Part shown: piece by piece, positions 1 through 12,400 of the stretch
Layout: every line of letters starts with the position of its first letter
Position numbering within the stretch: position 1 is the stretch's first letter
Source of the DNA: Asterias amurensis
Lineage: Eukaryota > Echinodermata > Asteroidea > Forcipulatida > Asteriidae
DNA: 64,000 bases
Direction: 5' to 3'
Assembly (NCBI RefSeq): GCF_032118995.1
Contig: NC_092654.1
Location: forward strand, 7,634,284-7,698,283
Notes under the pieces: model-generated
Database searches by the model: none
What the model saw: the letters and a program-made list of their open reading frames with translations, nothing else
What the model was told of the DNA's origin: nothing
Made by a program: the position numbers and the translations under genes

Positions 1-23
1 GACGAGCTCAGTTCCGTATACGA

Positions 24-118
24 AGAAGTTAGGACGAATTGAACCCATCCTAAGTTAGGACGGGTTACTCATCCAAACTCAAGATAGAATTAATCCTAGT
101 GTTTTGTGAAATCGGCTG
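24..118. mobile_element. MITE end, 'gttagga' family
   Basis: 'cctaagttaggac' followed by 'ttttgtgaaatcggc' matches the right half of the complete element at 10465-10604. Only one end is recognisable and the left part is cut off or decayed. Confidence 0.5.
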
Positions 119-458
119 CAGGACACTTGTAATCTGCTGTCATCTCAAAGTTTTAAACCTTTAATTTACCTTCTTAGACAGGGCTCGAATTCGGAGGGAA
201 AATCCACAAGACTTGAGGGCTTGCAGCTCAACATTTTAACTGGACCAAAACTATTTTACAAGACCAGATTCAAAATGAGTTGAACAAACACTAAGAGAAG
301 ATCTATCCCATTTATCATGCTACTTCGATACTCAACAGAATTGAAAGATAAATTACATTCATTGTCAACATTTTCCAACTATTACAAAGTGAGGTATTAC
401 TGTTATCAGTCAATTGAAAAACACAAGACCGACAGGCTTGTCCGGTCGTGATTTTTAC

Positions 459-464
459 TTTATT
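459..464 (-). terminator. Polyadenylation signal AATAAA
   Basis: AATAAA on the minus strand lies 15 bases after the stop codon of exon 8. A GT-rich stretch (CTTGTGTTTTT) follows about 40 bases on. Together they fit a cleavage/polyadenylation site with an unusually short 3' UTR. Confidence 0.5.
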
Positions 465-3400
465 TCAAACATTTGATGCTATACTATCTGTTGTAAGAAC
501 ACTTTCCATACCTCACATGTAAAGCCTGGACGGAGGTCAGTGAAATCCAGATATTCTTGTCCAGATGACCCCCTCATGTAGGTCCGATAGCAGCATGCAC
601 CGATCATACATCGCTCTTCACATTGCTGTATTGTGTTAAAGCTATTCCCATCATCAAGACAACCTGTTTAAATAAATACATACAACTAGTTTTATCATAA
701 TAACAAAGATGTGTAGAAGTGTAGAAGTTGATGGCTGAATGACAAGATAAAGATCAAGACCATGAGATTGTGATCAGAACCTTGAGGTATGTCTGGGGAG
801 ACTGAGCAATGACTTCCAGTGTTTTTAACTGATTTCTCACACACCTTCATCGCTTATATGGTGCTTTTGTATAATGGAAGTTTTTAGATTTTTCTTTCAA
901 CTGCACCTGTAAGTAATTTGCATTTTTATCTTTGAATAATGTATCTGCATAAGCTCCACTGCATTTAAGCATGTCTTTGTTAATATCTTGCTTTTTTCTC
1001 TTTTTTAATTCACCTTCTTTTTATATATTGTAGTTTGTTTCTAGGTGTAAATCTTGGTGTTGTGTGTTTTGTCATGTGTTTTACGTGAAGTGCTTTTTGT
1101 AGTTTGTAGGCCGCTTTTCTAACACGGTTTTATTATTATTATTATTATTATTAAAAGTCCAAAGCATTGTGTTCTAGCCAGAGAGAGGCATCTGTCTTAA
1201 TGTCTTTGGGTTTTGATTAATACACCCTACGTTTTCTTTAGTGTACATGTATGTATTGTAAGTGAGAAATTTAATAGCCATATTTATTTTTAATCAAATC
1301 AAATTTGAAACAAGATTCCAAATCTTGGCTGAAACCCTCTGGCCCTAGACCTCAGCTGAAGCTCAAACCCAGTGTTTATGTATATTTTTAACTGCATCCA
1401 ATGTTACTTTCATATGAGGTGCTCATAAATATGGCTCTTTTCGCCTATTTTAACAAAGGACTTAAGGATTTAAAAAAAAAACATAGTAATTTAGCCCAAC
1501 AAGTCTTGCAAGATAAGAGAAACACACACAGAATTCTGGTGATCATTTGTGAAATATATACATTTGAATTTTAATAATCATGACTTCATCACAAATGAAA
1601 GGCTGGCTGAACTGATCGGTGGACGGTGGTGTATCACTAGTGACGAGGTCTTAGAGCGGAAGGGGAAATGGTGCACTCATGTGATGAGACAGGGAGGCCT
1701 ACCCAGCGCAGCTATACATGGTCTGCCTACAGGTACAATTCGAGGCAGAGGCCGCCCTAAGCTGCGCTGGATAGACAACGTCACAAAGTGGAGTGGAAAA
1801 AGCATCGAAGAACTGAGAAGAGCAGCAATTGCAAGGCATCAGATGATGGCGGCGACTCCAGGAGTGCCCCCATTACAATCTGAGGATGAGGCGGCCACGG
1901 TCGCAAGTCTATGCCGAATGAAGGTGATGAATCATGACAGAATTGTTCCCATGCAATACCTGTATTTAACCCTACATGTACGTCTTAACTCACCTGAATA
2001 GTTAATCTCACACCTCTGTGTGAACATGTCAAAATAATACATGACTCCACGGCTTTCACAGCCATTGTTTTCCTGAGGCAGAGTGCAGACATTCTTCATG
2101 TGCTGACATTGATCACCCCCGCAACCCGGTGGACAGATACAGGAGTAGTTACTGTAGCCAGGGACACTCTCGCATGTTCCACTGTTGTGACAGGGGTTGG
2201 ATAGACAAGGGTTGAAACACTCTGGACGGTCACTTTGGAAAGAACAGACTGGTTGACCTTGCTGTATAGTTGGATAAAGAAAACTTACTTTAAACAAAAT
2301 CATCCAGAAAAAATTCATTATCCAATTTGTAGTTGATAGTTCAAGGCAGTGGACACTATTAGTAATTACTCAAATAATTGTTAGGATAAAAACTTCCTTG
2401 GGAACGAGCAATGTAGAGCTGTTGACAGTATGAAACATTGTGAAAAACAGCTCCCTTTGAATTAACGTAGTTTTTGAGAAAGATGTAACTCTCACTCTGA
2501 TAATAAAAGACTTCAGGCCTAAAGCCTTTATTAGGCATCTGAAACCAAATGAATTTATGCAACAAGGGTGTTTTTTCTTCCATTATTTGTTCTCTTGCAT
2601 CTTCGATGGCCTATTGAGTCCAAACTTTCACAGATTTATTATTTTAAGCATTTGTAGAATACACCAAGAGAGAATACTGGTCTTTGACAATAACCAAATG
2701 TGTCCAGTACCTTTAACCAACTGTTGATGAATACAACTCATAACCACACAGACTGAACAAAGTAAGCATATAAAAGTAACCACCATAAACTAACTAAATA
2801 AAACACTTATTTAGTCTAGACTGAGGTCAATGAGTAAACCTTGAAGCAAACCTTGAGGTTGACCCTTAAGAGCTCTCCACATCACCAGCTAGAATATCTA
2901 TCATGTCTATAAGGCACAATCAACCAACACTAATTTTAAAATAGCAGGGCCTAATTTCATAGAGCTGTTCAATCACCGAAAGTTGCTACCCATAACAAAA
3001 TTACACTTACCAGAATAAGGTTACCAGCCAAACTACCATGTCACAAGTACAATATGTGACTGGTATCATGCTCATTTCTGCTTAGCAGAAAGTTGTTTGC
3101 GATATTTTCTGCTTAAGCAGCTCTATGACACTGGGCACTGGTCGTAGAAATGGCATATTTTGATTGATTCAACATAAACTCAGACACTCACAGTAGACCA
3201 ATCCATTTAGCCCTAACAACCATTGAAAATGGGTCTGTCAAAGGCGCCATGAAGGACATGATGGATAGAGCCAATGTGGGTAATACATCTTGCTCCAACT
3301 CACACTACACACAGTCCAATTGCTGTATCATCACTAATTGGAATGGACTTTCTTATACAAAGGTCTAAGAACTCCAGAGATTGAGCTATGGTGAAGCAAA

Positions 3401-6400
3401 TTAAACTCATTTTGGACTGAAAAGAGTTCAAGTGTAGCTCAATGTAGCTCACTGTACCATTCCAGCTGGCTCTTTGCTTATCTTCCTAAAAATAGAATAG
3501 GTTTAAAGACACTGGACACCTTGGAAATTGTCAAAGTTCAGTATTCTCACTTGGTGTATCTCAACATACATTTATGCATAAAATAACAAACCTGTGAAAA
3601 TTTGAGCTTAATTGGTCGTCAAAGATGCGAGATAATAATGAAAGAAAAAACACCCTTGTCACACGAAGTTGCGTACTTTCAGATGCTTGATTTCGAGACC
3701 TCAAATTCTAATTCTAAGGTCTCGCAATCAAATTCATGGAAAATTACTTCTTTCTTGAAAACTACGCTACTTCAGAGGGAGCAGTTTCTCACAATGTTTC
3801 ATACTATCAACAGCTCCCTGTTACTCGTTATCAAGTGAGGTTTTATGCTAATAATTATATTGAGTAATTACAAATAGTGTCCACTGCCTTTAACCAACCT
3901 GACAATAGCATACAGTGCAAGTGTCTGGTTGCCAGGCTTGCCCTCCTACTAACCTGACAGTAGCATACAGTACAAGTGTCTGGTTGCCAGGCTTGCCCTC
4001 CTACTAACCTGACAGTAGCATACAGTACAAGTGTCTGGTTGCCAGGCTTGCCCTCCTACTAACCTGACAGTAACATACAGTGCAAGGGTCTGGTTGCCAG
4101 ACTTGCCCTCCTACTAACCTGACAGTAACATACAGTACATGGGTCTGGTTGCCAGGCTTGCCCTTCTCCGTACTCTCCACCATTAAACATGCAAGCTTTG
4201 ACTAAACATTCACAAGCTTCTCTCTGGACAAGACGACGTTCCATTGAGGACACCTAACGGAAGATCAAATAAACAGAACGAGAACTGTCTCACTTATAAG
4301 AAAATTAGAAAACATCATCATTCTCAGAATTTAACCGTCACATTTTTATTTAAAATTAGACACCAGCCTTGAACCCAATTTCAAAAGCCTGTAACCACAA
4401 AAATTTGCCAAGCTAAGAAAAGTATTGCTTAACGAAAACAGCTACCAGCCAAAATTACACTAAGTTTACAATTTTGGGACTGGTGCACCACTAAAAAAAT
4501 TTCAATTTTTGTCAAGCAGTATTTTCTGCAAAACAGCTTTTTGAAATTGGGCAAACATTTTATTCAGAGTTATGCAATAATGAAGGCAAGTATAGTAACA
4601 ATAGCATCTGGGATATAAGAATCGTTTTTCTTTTAAAAAGATTTTAACCAAGAACAATTGACATTGTGATAAGTGCTTTCCAGTTCCTGCAGAAAAACTC
4701 TTAGGTACCTCTAGTGGGATTCGTACCTCTGGTGGGATTCGAACCCACATACCGCATTCTAGAGAATATGTCTTTACTATTTGACAATTCACAATGAAGC
4801 CAGTTCTAATTTTATAATCAGCAGTAGGTACTTCTTTTCTAGGATGTGGATGGCCATGGGTTTGAACCCCAACAATGTTGACTGCAGGACATGGACATCA
4901 CCAAATATACATTGCTTATCAAACATGAACACAGGTGCCTTTATAATAATGTTCTTTTCTCAAAACAAAACAAAACTCTTAAAGTTTAAAAGATGTCTCT
5001 GGTAAACAAAGCAATTGGAAACGTCTTTCCAAATAGTTCCAGCCTAACAGACAGGCAGCCCAGAGCACTTAGGTTAAAGGAACGAGGTACCAATATTTTA
5101 GTACAGGAACATTTAGTGGATAACCTGACATAGTCAGATATGGATGTCTGCCGGGGACCCCCCGCTGCGTGTGGCGCATGGACCCTCAACAAAGAGGCAA
5201 AATAATGGGCTGAATCAAACATTGTAGGTACCACATGAAACCAAGTGGAAATGGTCATTACCATGATACTAAGTTAAAAATATCAACCGCCAGACAATTG
5301 TCTGCTGCATTAGGCCTGCCAGACACCCCCTCCCCCAAATACTTACTGTACAAACCTATGGGTTGAAATTAACCAGTTGTCAAATCAGCTCAGATTTACA
5401 TGAAACTTTGTCTAACTGTTCCACTATGGCTAAAATGAACACAAACCAAAAATTAAATCCATACTCCATATCGTTTTCGAGATACAGCCTCTTAAGATAT
5501 GCTAAAACCTCCCCTTTTTGGAGCTCCGCCCCCGGCCGACACCGCGCCTCGTCGTGGTATTCTTTTCAAACGTTAAGAGCCCGTGATTTAATAACGACAC
5601 CAGCTGCAGGGCTGAAAAGGTGTATGCTATTTAGGTTGTGGCCCTCAATTCAGTTGTCCTGCCAGACAACCCTCCCCCCCACCCCCGGGGTTAAACATCG
5701 GACGAACGACCTAAAACCATTGAAATGACCAATAGGCTCAACACTATTTTTTATACCAGTTTATTTTGTATTATCCGCAAGACAAAGGTTTTGCTGCATT
5801 GGGCCCGGCAGACACCTCCCCTCCCCCGGGTTTCAGAGGAACCACCTGAAACCAAGTTGAAATGACCAGTAACAATATTCTTAATACAAGTATCAACCGC
5901 CAGACAAAAGTTTTTCTGCATTGGGCCCGGCTGACACCTCCCCAAACCCGGGGTTAAACTTCATAGAAACCTCCTGAAACCAAGTTGAAATGACCAATAG
6001 GCCTATACACTTTCTTTATACCAGTATCAGCCGCTAGATAGACACAAGTTTTGCTGCATTGGGCCCGGCAGACACCAGTCCTCCCCTCACGACCCCCCGG
6101 TTAAACATCAGAGGAACCACCTGAAACCAAGTTGAAATGACCAATAACAATATTCTTCAACTGCCAGACGAAAGTTTTGCTGCATTGGGCCCGGCAGACA
6201 CCTCCCCTCCCCCCAGGTTAAAACATCAGAGGAACCACCTGAAACCAAGTTGAAATGACCATTTTAAATTATCCTTAATACAAGGGCACTGCATTGGGCA
6301 CGCCAGACATTAAATTTAAATTAAATTAAATTTAAACGACTAATAACACTTTTAACTATACAAAGTGGGGGTGGGGGTGTCTGGCGGGCCCAACAGCAGA

Positions 6401-9400
6401 AGTTTGTTTTGGCGGTTGATACTATTAAGAATAATTATTGTTATTGGTCATTTCAACTTGGTTTCAGGTGGTTCCTCCGATGTGTACCCCGGGGGAGGGG
6501 AGGTGTCTGTCGGGCCCAATGCAGCAAAACCTTTGTCTGGTGATTGATACTAATAAGAATAGTGTTATTGGTCATTTCAACTTGGTTTCAGGTGGTTCCT
6601 CTGATGTTTAACCCGGGGAGAGGAGGTGTCTGCCGGGCCCAATGTAGCAAAACTTTCGTCTGGCAGTTGATCTTGTATTAAGAACATTGTTATTAGTCAT
6701 TATTTCAACTTGGTTTCAGGTGGTTCCTCTGATGTTTACCCCGGGGAAGGGAGATGTCTTCCGGGCCCAATGCAGCAAAACCTTTGTCTGGCGGTTGACA
6801 CTTGTATTATTAAGATATTGCTATTGGTCATTTCAACTTGCTTTCAGGTGGTTCACCTGATGTTTATTTAACCCGGGGGAGGGGAGCTGAGGTGTCTGTC
6901 GGGGGCCAAATGCAGCAAAACTGTTGTCTGGTGACAGAATAGTGTTATTGGTCATTTTAACTTGGTCTCAGGTAGTTCCTTTGATGTTTACCCCGGGGGA
7001 GGGGAGGTGTCTTCCGGGCCCAATGCAGCAAAACCTTTGTCTGGCGGTTGATACTTGTATTATTAAGAAAATATTGCTATTGGTCATTTCAACTTGCTTT
7101 CAGGTGGTTCATCTGATGTTTATTTAACCCGGGGGAGGGGAGCTGAGGTGTCTGTCGGGGGGCCAAATGCAGCAAAACTGTTGTCTGGTGACAGAATAGT
7201 GTTATTGGTCATTTCAATGGGTTTCAGGTGGTTCCTTTGATGTTTAACTCGGGGAGGGGAGGTGTCTGTCGGGCCGCGCCCAATGCAGCAAAACATTTGT
7301 CTGGCGGCTGATACTATCTTGTATAAGAATAGTGCATTAGGCCTATTGGTCATTTCAACTTGGTTTTAGGTTGTTCCTCCGATGTTTAACCCCGGGGGTG
7401 GGGGTGTCTGGCAGGCCCAATGCAGCCAAATTATGAATCAAGGGCCACAACTTAATAAGCATACACCTTTTCAGCCATACAGGGATGGTATGAGTAAAAG
7501 TCAGGTACCTGTGTCTTGAGCATACCCATCATGTCATCAAACTGTTGCACCATGGTCTCTAGCTCAATGATTCGCTGTTCCTGTAGTGCTAGTATAGACA
7601 ACCCACGATCCTGCTCAGATATCACAGCTTCTGTAATAATCAAACCACATCCAGGATAATTATTTTGCCTGATGATGAAAACAGATTATAACAACCACAA
7701 TTTCTAGTTACTGCAGAGGTCATGGCCTATGTAAATCAGTTTTCCAATGAAAGGTCAAATGAACTTTCAAAGGACAAGGGGGCCCTTCATTTATTTATAT
7801 TGTAATTATGTATGAAATATTGCTTGAAAATATTACTTGCTTAGCAGTCATTAACAAGCAACAATCATTGGTATTATGATCTACTCCTGTTAACTACATT
7901 GTATTTACTTTTTCACAGCTGAATACGAATAGTCAGACTTTTCTGAAACCTAATTCATTGAATTTCCCGGACGAAATTTGACACAACAAACACTTTGTTA
8001 ACACTGTTTTTTAAACAGAATAGCAGGCAATATCTAGACATAAGGGTCTATGTACTTTGATTGCTGTCCATGTGGTCACAGAGTTTGTAAACAAACGAAT
8101 AATTGTCTCTTTCAATTTAGTCAACCTAACTGCAAGTCAGTTTTAACAGCTGTGCCATCATGGCAAATATATTATAAGTTTCTGGTGAGGGTGTGTACTT
8201 TTAACTGAAACAGTTTCCATGAGATTATCAGGTTTTCCCCCTCACAGTTCTGGACTGTCCTAAACTTCCAACTTTGTTCATTTTTCCAAGTCACATGTAA
8301 CTACCAGTAACCAACGTGTCTCCAAGATATACATATCAAGGCCTTATTGTCACCACACTAACTTTTCTTCATCCCATCAACATTTCCATGCTGAATACAT
8401 TTTATAGCATCAGGACTTTGAAGTTATTAATGAAATTAATACATCAGGTATTATTACAGACAAAAGCATGTACATCACAGAAAATATAGTATAAAGGTAT
8501 TTAAATATAGCTAAACCCAAACACCATGTTTGACACAACAACAAATCCAGATAAAGTTATTCAAAGTATTCAGGAATAAACCAGTTTTTTAAATGGTACA
8601 ACTTCAAGGTAAAGTTATGGTGAGTGATCAACAAAAAGTGCACACATTCAACCACACTGCTCAGAATGGCAAACATAACCTTCAGTTTGAAACGTGAACA
8701 ATTAGCCAACCACAAAACCAATCAAGTGTTTTTTACCACTGTCTGACCGTCATAAATAACCAAACCTGATTTTTGATGGACAAATTTAAACAACAAGTGG
8801 ACATTTTACTTTAGCCTGTATGATGTACACCTGATAACTCTGTCAGAAAAGTGAATGATCTTATTTTTAATTGTGGGTGCAAAAATTGTTTTTATAGATT
8901 GTGTTAAATTGTACACTTGTTAAACTCATACCATGAAAAACAAAGGGGAGAAGATTGAATTTTCAATTAAAATTTCACATTTTCTTTCTCGTAAACTCCA
9001 GCAAAGTTCTCAAGTACAACATCAATTACATTTCTGGACCCCAGTAACAGGGTTCTTGTTAGTGTTTTATTGGTTTTGGGGCTTTCTGTTAATTGGTGTT
9101 TTGAGGTTGTACCCTGGCCCTAGGATGGCTTGTGTCACCACATGGCACTAGTTAACCTCATTGCAGGGTACCTAGCCTCTTGTCATATGTCATTAGAGTT
9201 GCAATGCCTACCTTGAGTGTAACCAGTGACAGGAAAAGCCTTCAATATTACAAGGCTTTGTCTCTCCAAGCATAGAGCAAGGAACAAAAAGGGAAACCCA
9301 ACGTGGTGACTTTGTGAGGGTATACATCGTAACTTAGGTATTTGGCAATTTAAACTTAGGTATTTGGCAATTTAAATTTCTTTTTATTCAAGTGAATTGT

Positions 9401-12400
9401 ACACAAGGATATTTTCTCAACACAGAAGAAGACAATTCGTTGGGATGAGTATTGAGTATGTAACCAAATTGTAGTATAAAGTGCTGGGAAAATTGTTGCT
9501 CCACAGGAAAAGTCTTTGTTTGTTTTGGGGTGGGTTTTCTGGCCTTTTAAGTTTGGGCTCCTTTGGATTTTAATCTTGTGTTAGATAAGCCACACATCTG
9601 AAGCATAATGCTTTCTTATAGTAAGCGACTATACACACACTGTAAATGTTAACCAGGAATACTAACAAAATCTGCATTATGGTTTCTTTTTTTCCCACAG
9701 CCTTAGGAAAATCTAGGCACCTTTACATGACCAAACTACACTGTAAACTAAAAACGTACATTTAGAGAACATTGACAACAGAAGGAATTCTCAATGCTTT
9801 GTAAATTGGAGTGGTTTAAAAACAGTTCAAAGTTTGAACCAGAGTGCTTTAAGAATGTTTTCCCAGCCTACACCAGCTCAAGTGTCCATCATACAAACCT
9901 AGGGCAAATTGAGCAGCCCTGGTGCCAGTCAGAAGGAATTACCAAAGCTTTGTAATTATTTTGTTTCTTATTTCTTCAAATTCCAAAATTTGAACGAGGG
10001 TGCTTTAAGAATCTCTATGTTTTGTTTACTAGCTTAGTGTCCCTCATACAAACCTGGGGCAGTTTGAGCAGCCCTTATGCCTGTCAGAGTCTCTCTTTTC
10101 AATTCTTCTAAAGCAGCCCTCGCTGGATCAGAGAGTACTTCTTTATTGTCAGTCACTACTGGTGATTCCATGGGCGCTTCATCACCCTGTGCAGCAGTCA
10201 CAACCTTCCTGGGTGTAGCAGAGGTTCTGTTGAAGGATGGAGTAACCTTGAGTGGCTCACTAGATGTATTAGTGTGGGTAGTGCTGGGTGCAGTCACATC
10301 TGTATCACTGGGTTTGTGCTTGGGTACAGTGTTGGGTGCAGTGTTGGGTGCTTCTAGTAATGAGGGGAAAACAACACAAACACACAAACATGTGAACCAC
10401 CACCAATATTCAACATTATGTGCAAACCAAAACAAACAAATTGTAAAGAAAAACTATTGATCCAGGGGTGCATTTCACAAAGAGTTAGGACTAGTCTTAT
10501 CTCGAGTTAGGACCAGTTACTCATCCTAACTTAGGACTATCCATGCAATTTGTATATCTCCTAGGACTAGTCCTAAGTTAGGTAACTCTTTGTGAAATCG
10601 ACCACAGGCCTGTTAACTTCATTTTGGAAGGCAAGGGCATCAAGGCATTTTCTCTTGGTAAAAGAAATTGTCTATTGAGAGCTTTTCAAGTGCACCAAGA
10701 CATTGACTAGGGGCCATGGAGGCAATCACCTTCGTTATTGCCTCCATGAAGTACATATCAGGCCTGCACGCTGATCATGTAACACCAAAGGCATCCAGAT
10801 TAAGTGCAATACATGTATTAAATGTGCATTTTAGTAAAGACAAACTACATACAACTTTCACATCAATTAACTTCATTCTATCCACTGTGAACATTTCCAG
10901 ATGCAACAACAGAGTAATCTTGTGGCAATTAACCTGGTCTATGAACTATAACAATTCAAAGCATGGAGGAAGTCAATGGACTTCCTTTAGGAACAAATTT
11001 AAAGTACACATGGAAGAGCTAACCTTGTGTTATTTATAACAAGCAACTGCCATATAAATGACAGCCAACTAGGCTTTTTAGAATTGGCTTTTATGTTTTT
11101 AAGGCCATGTCCGAATTAGCGCTTCAGCTACAATCGCCACGTCATTATGCATTTTAAGTATGTGACGTCCTTACCAACACCCTTAGCCATGTGCAATGTA
11201 AGCAACAGTGGTAGCCGAATTAGGATCAGGCCTCAGCTTAAGACCACGTTTACACTTGATCCGGCAGAGGAGATCAAATTATCTCAGTACTGATTATCAT
11301 GATAATACTAGTATACTGGATTTCAGAAACCAACCACATTGTTTGAATGCCATTTCTTATCCTTAGCCATGCGATACTCTCTAATCGATTCAACAAAGCA
11401 CAGATTGGGAATGACAATATTGGGCGGGAGGGTTATTACAAAACAAGAAGTAACAGAAAACATCACTTGAACAGGGTAAAGGAAACTTCCTCTTGATCAA
11501 TTACTACAGACTGACTATAGACCAAGCAGGGCCTAGACAGGACAAACCCAGACAACAGGCTATGACAAACTCACTGTTCACCTCTTGCTCATACCGCAAT
11601 CAAAATAACTGCTTCCTTTCTACAGGCTTAACAGATTTGATAGGTTAACTGCACCTCAATTATTTGTTTATATAGATTGTTCCTGAGTTATTAGGGCTAT
11701 ATGTAACATAAAGCAATTTACACGCAACCACTTCCAGACAACCTCCTCGGGAAAAAAGCCCCACATTTACCTTTGTCCTTATATGTGGAATTAGTTTGGG
11801 GGGTTGGGTTTTTAACTTTTTCGGGGGGGGGGGGGAGTTGGGGTGCATGCAGGGCATAATTGGGTACTTATCAAAGTTAACTGTAGGTATTGTCATGTGA
11901 CACGGTTCTTACATGTAAGGCTATCAGTTATAGGAGTTAATTATTTATATCAGACAAGATTATGCTTGTGAAGTTATGTCTTTAACAAAATACACTTCCA
12001 CAATCCACAAATCAAAGTTTCAAATCCTACAGACATGACATACATATGATGCATTAATCATGTAGGTCCATGACATGGGTATGCCCCCTAACTTCCTGTA
12101 AAGTTCTTATACATGTATTTGACACACCTACAAGTAAATGTGTCATAGGTGAACATAAGTACACCCTCTACACAACTTAGACAGGTGAAATAGAATACAA
12201 AATAAAGGCATGCTTTCTGTAGTCACTCAGCTGAAGCTGAAACAGCAATGTTGGAGGGTACCTTGCCAAGTCTTCATTCATAGGAATTAGGGTATTAACT
12301 TTTATGGAAGACAGGCACAACTTTGTACTGTGCATACAGCCACTTGTTAAAAGTAAAACAAACTTGCATTTATAAGTTACTCGTTTTTAACATTTACCTT

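Noticed and set aside
1120-1152. CRISPR-like or regulatory repeat
   Set aside because: Plain (ATT)n microsatellite in a eukaryotic intron.
10077-10460. Plus-strand 127-residue open frame
   Set aside because: It is the reverse of exon 4, whose phase, splice sites and composition fit the minus-strand gene.
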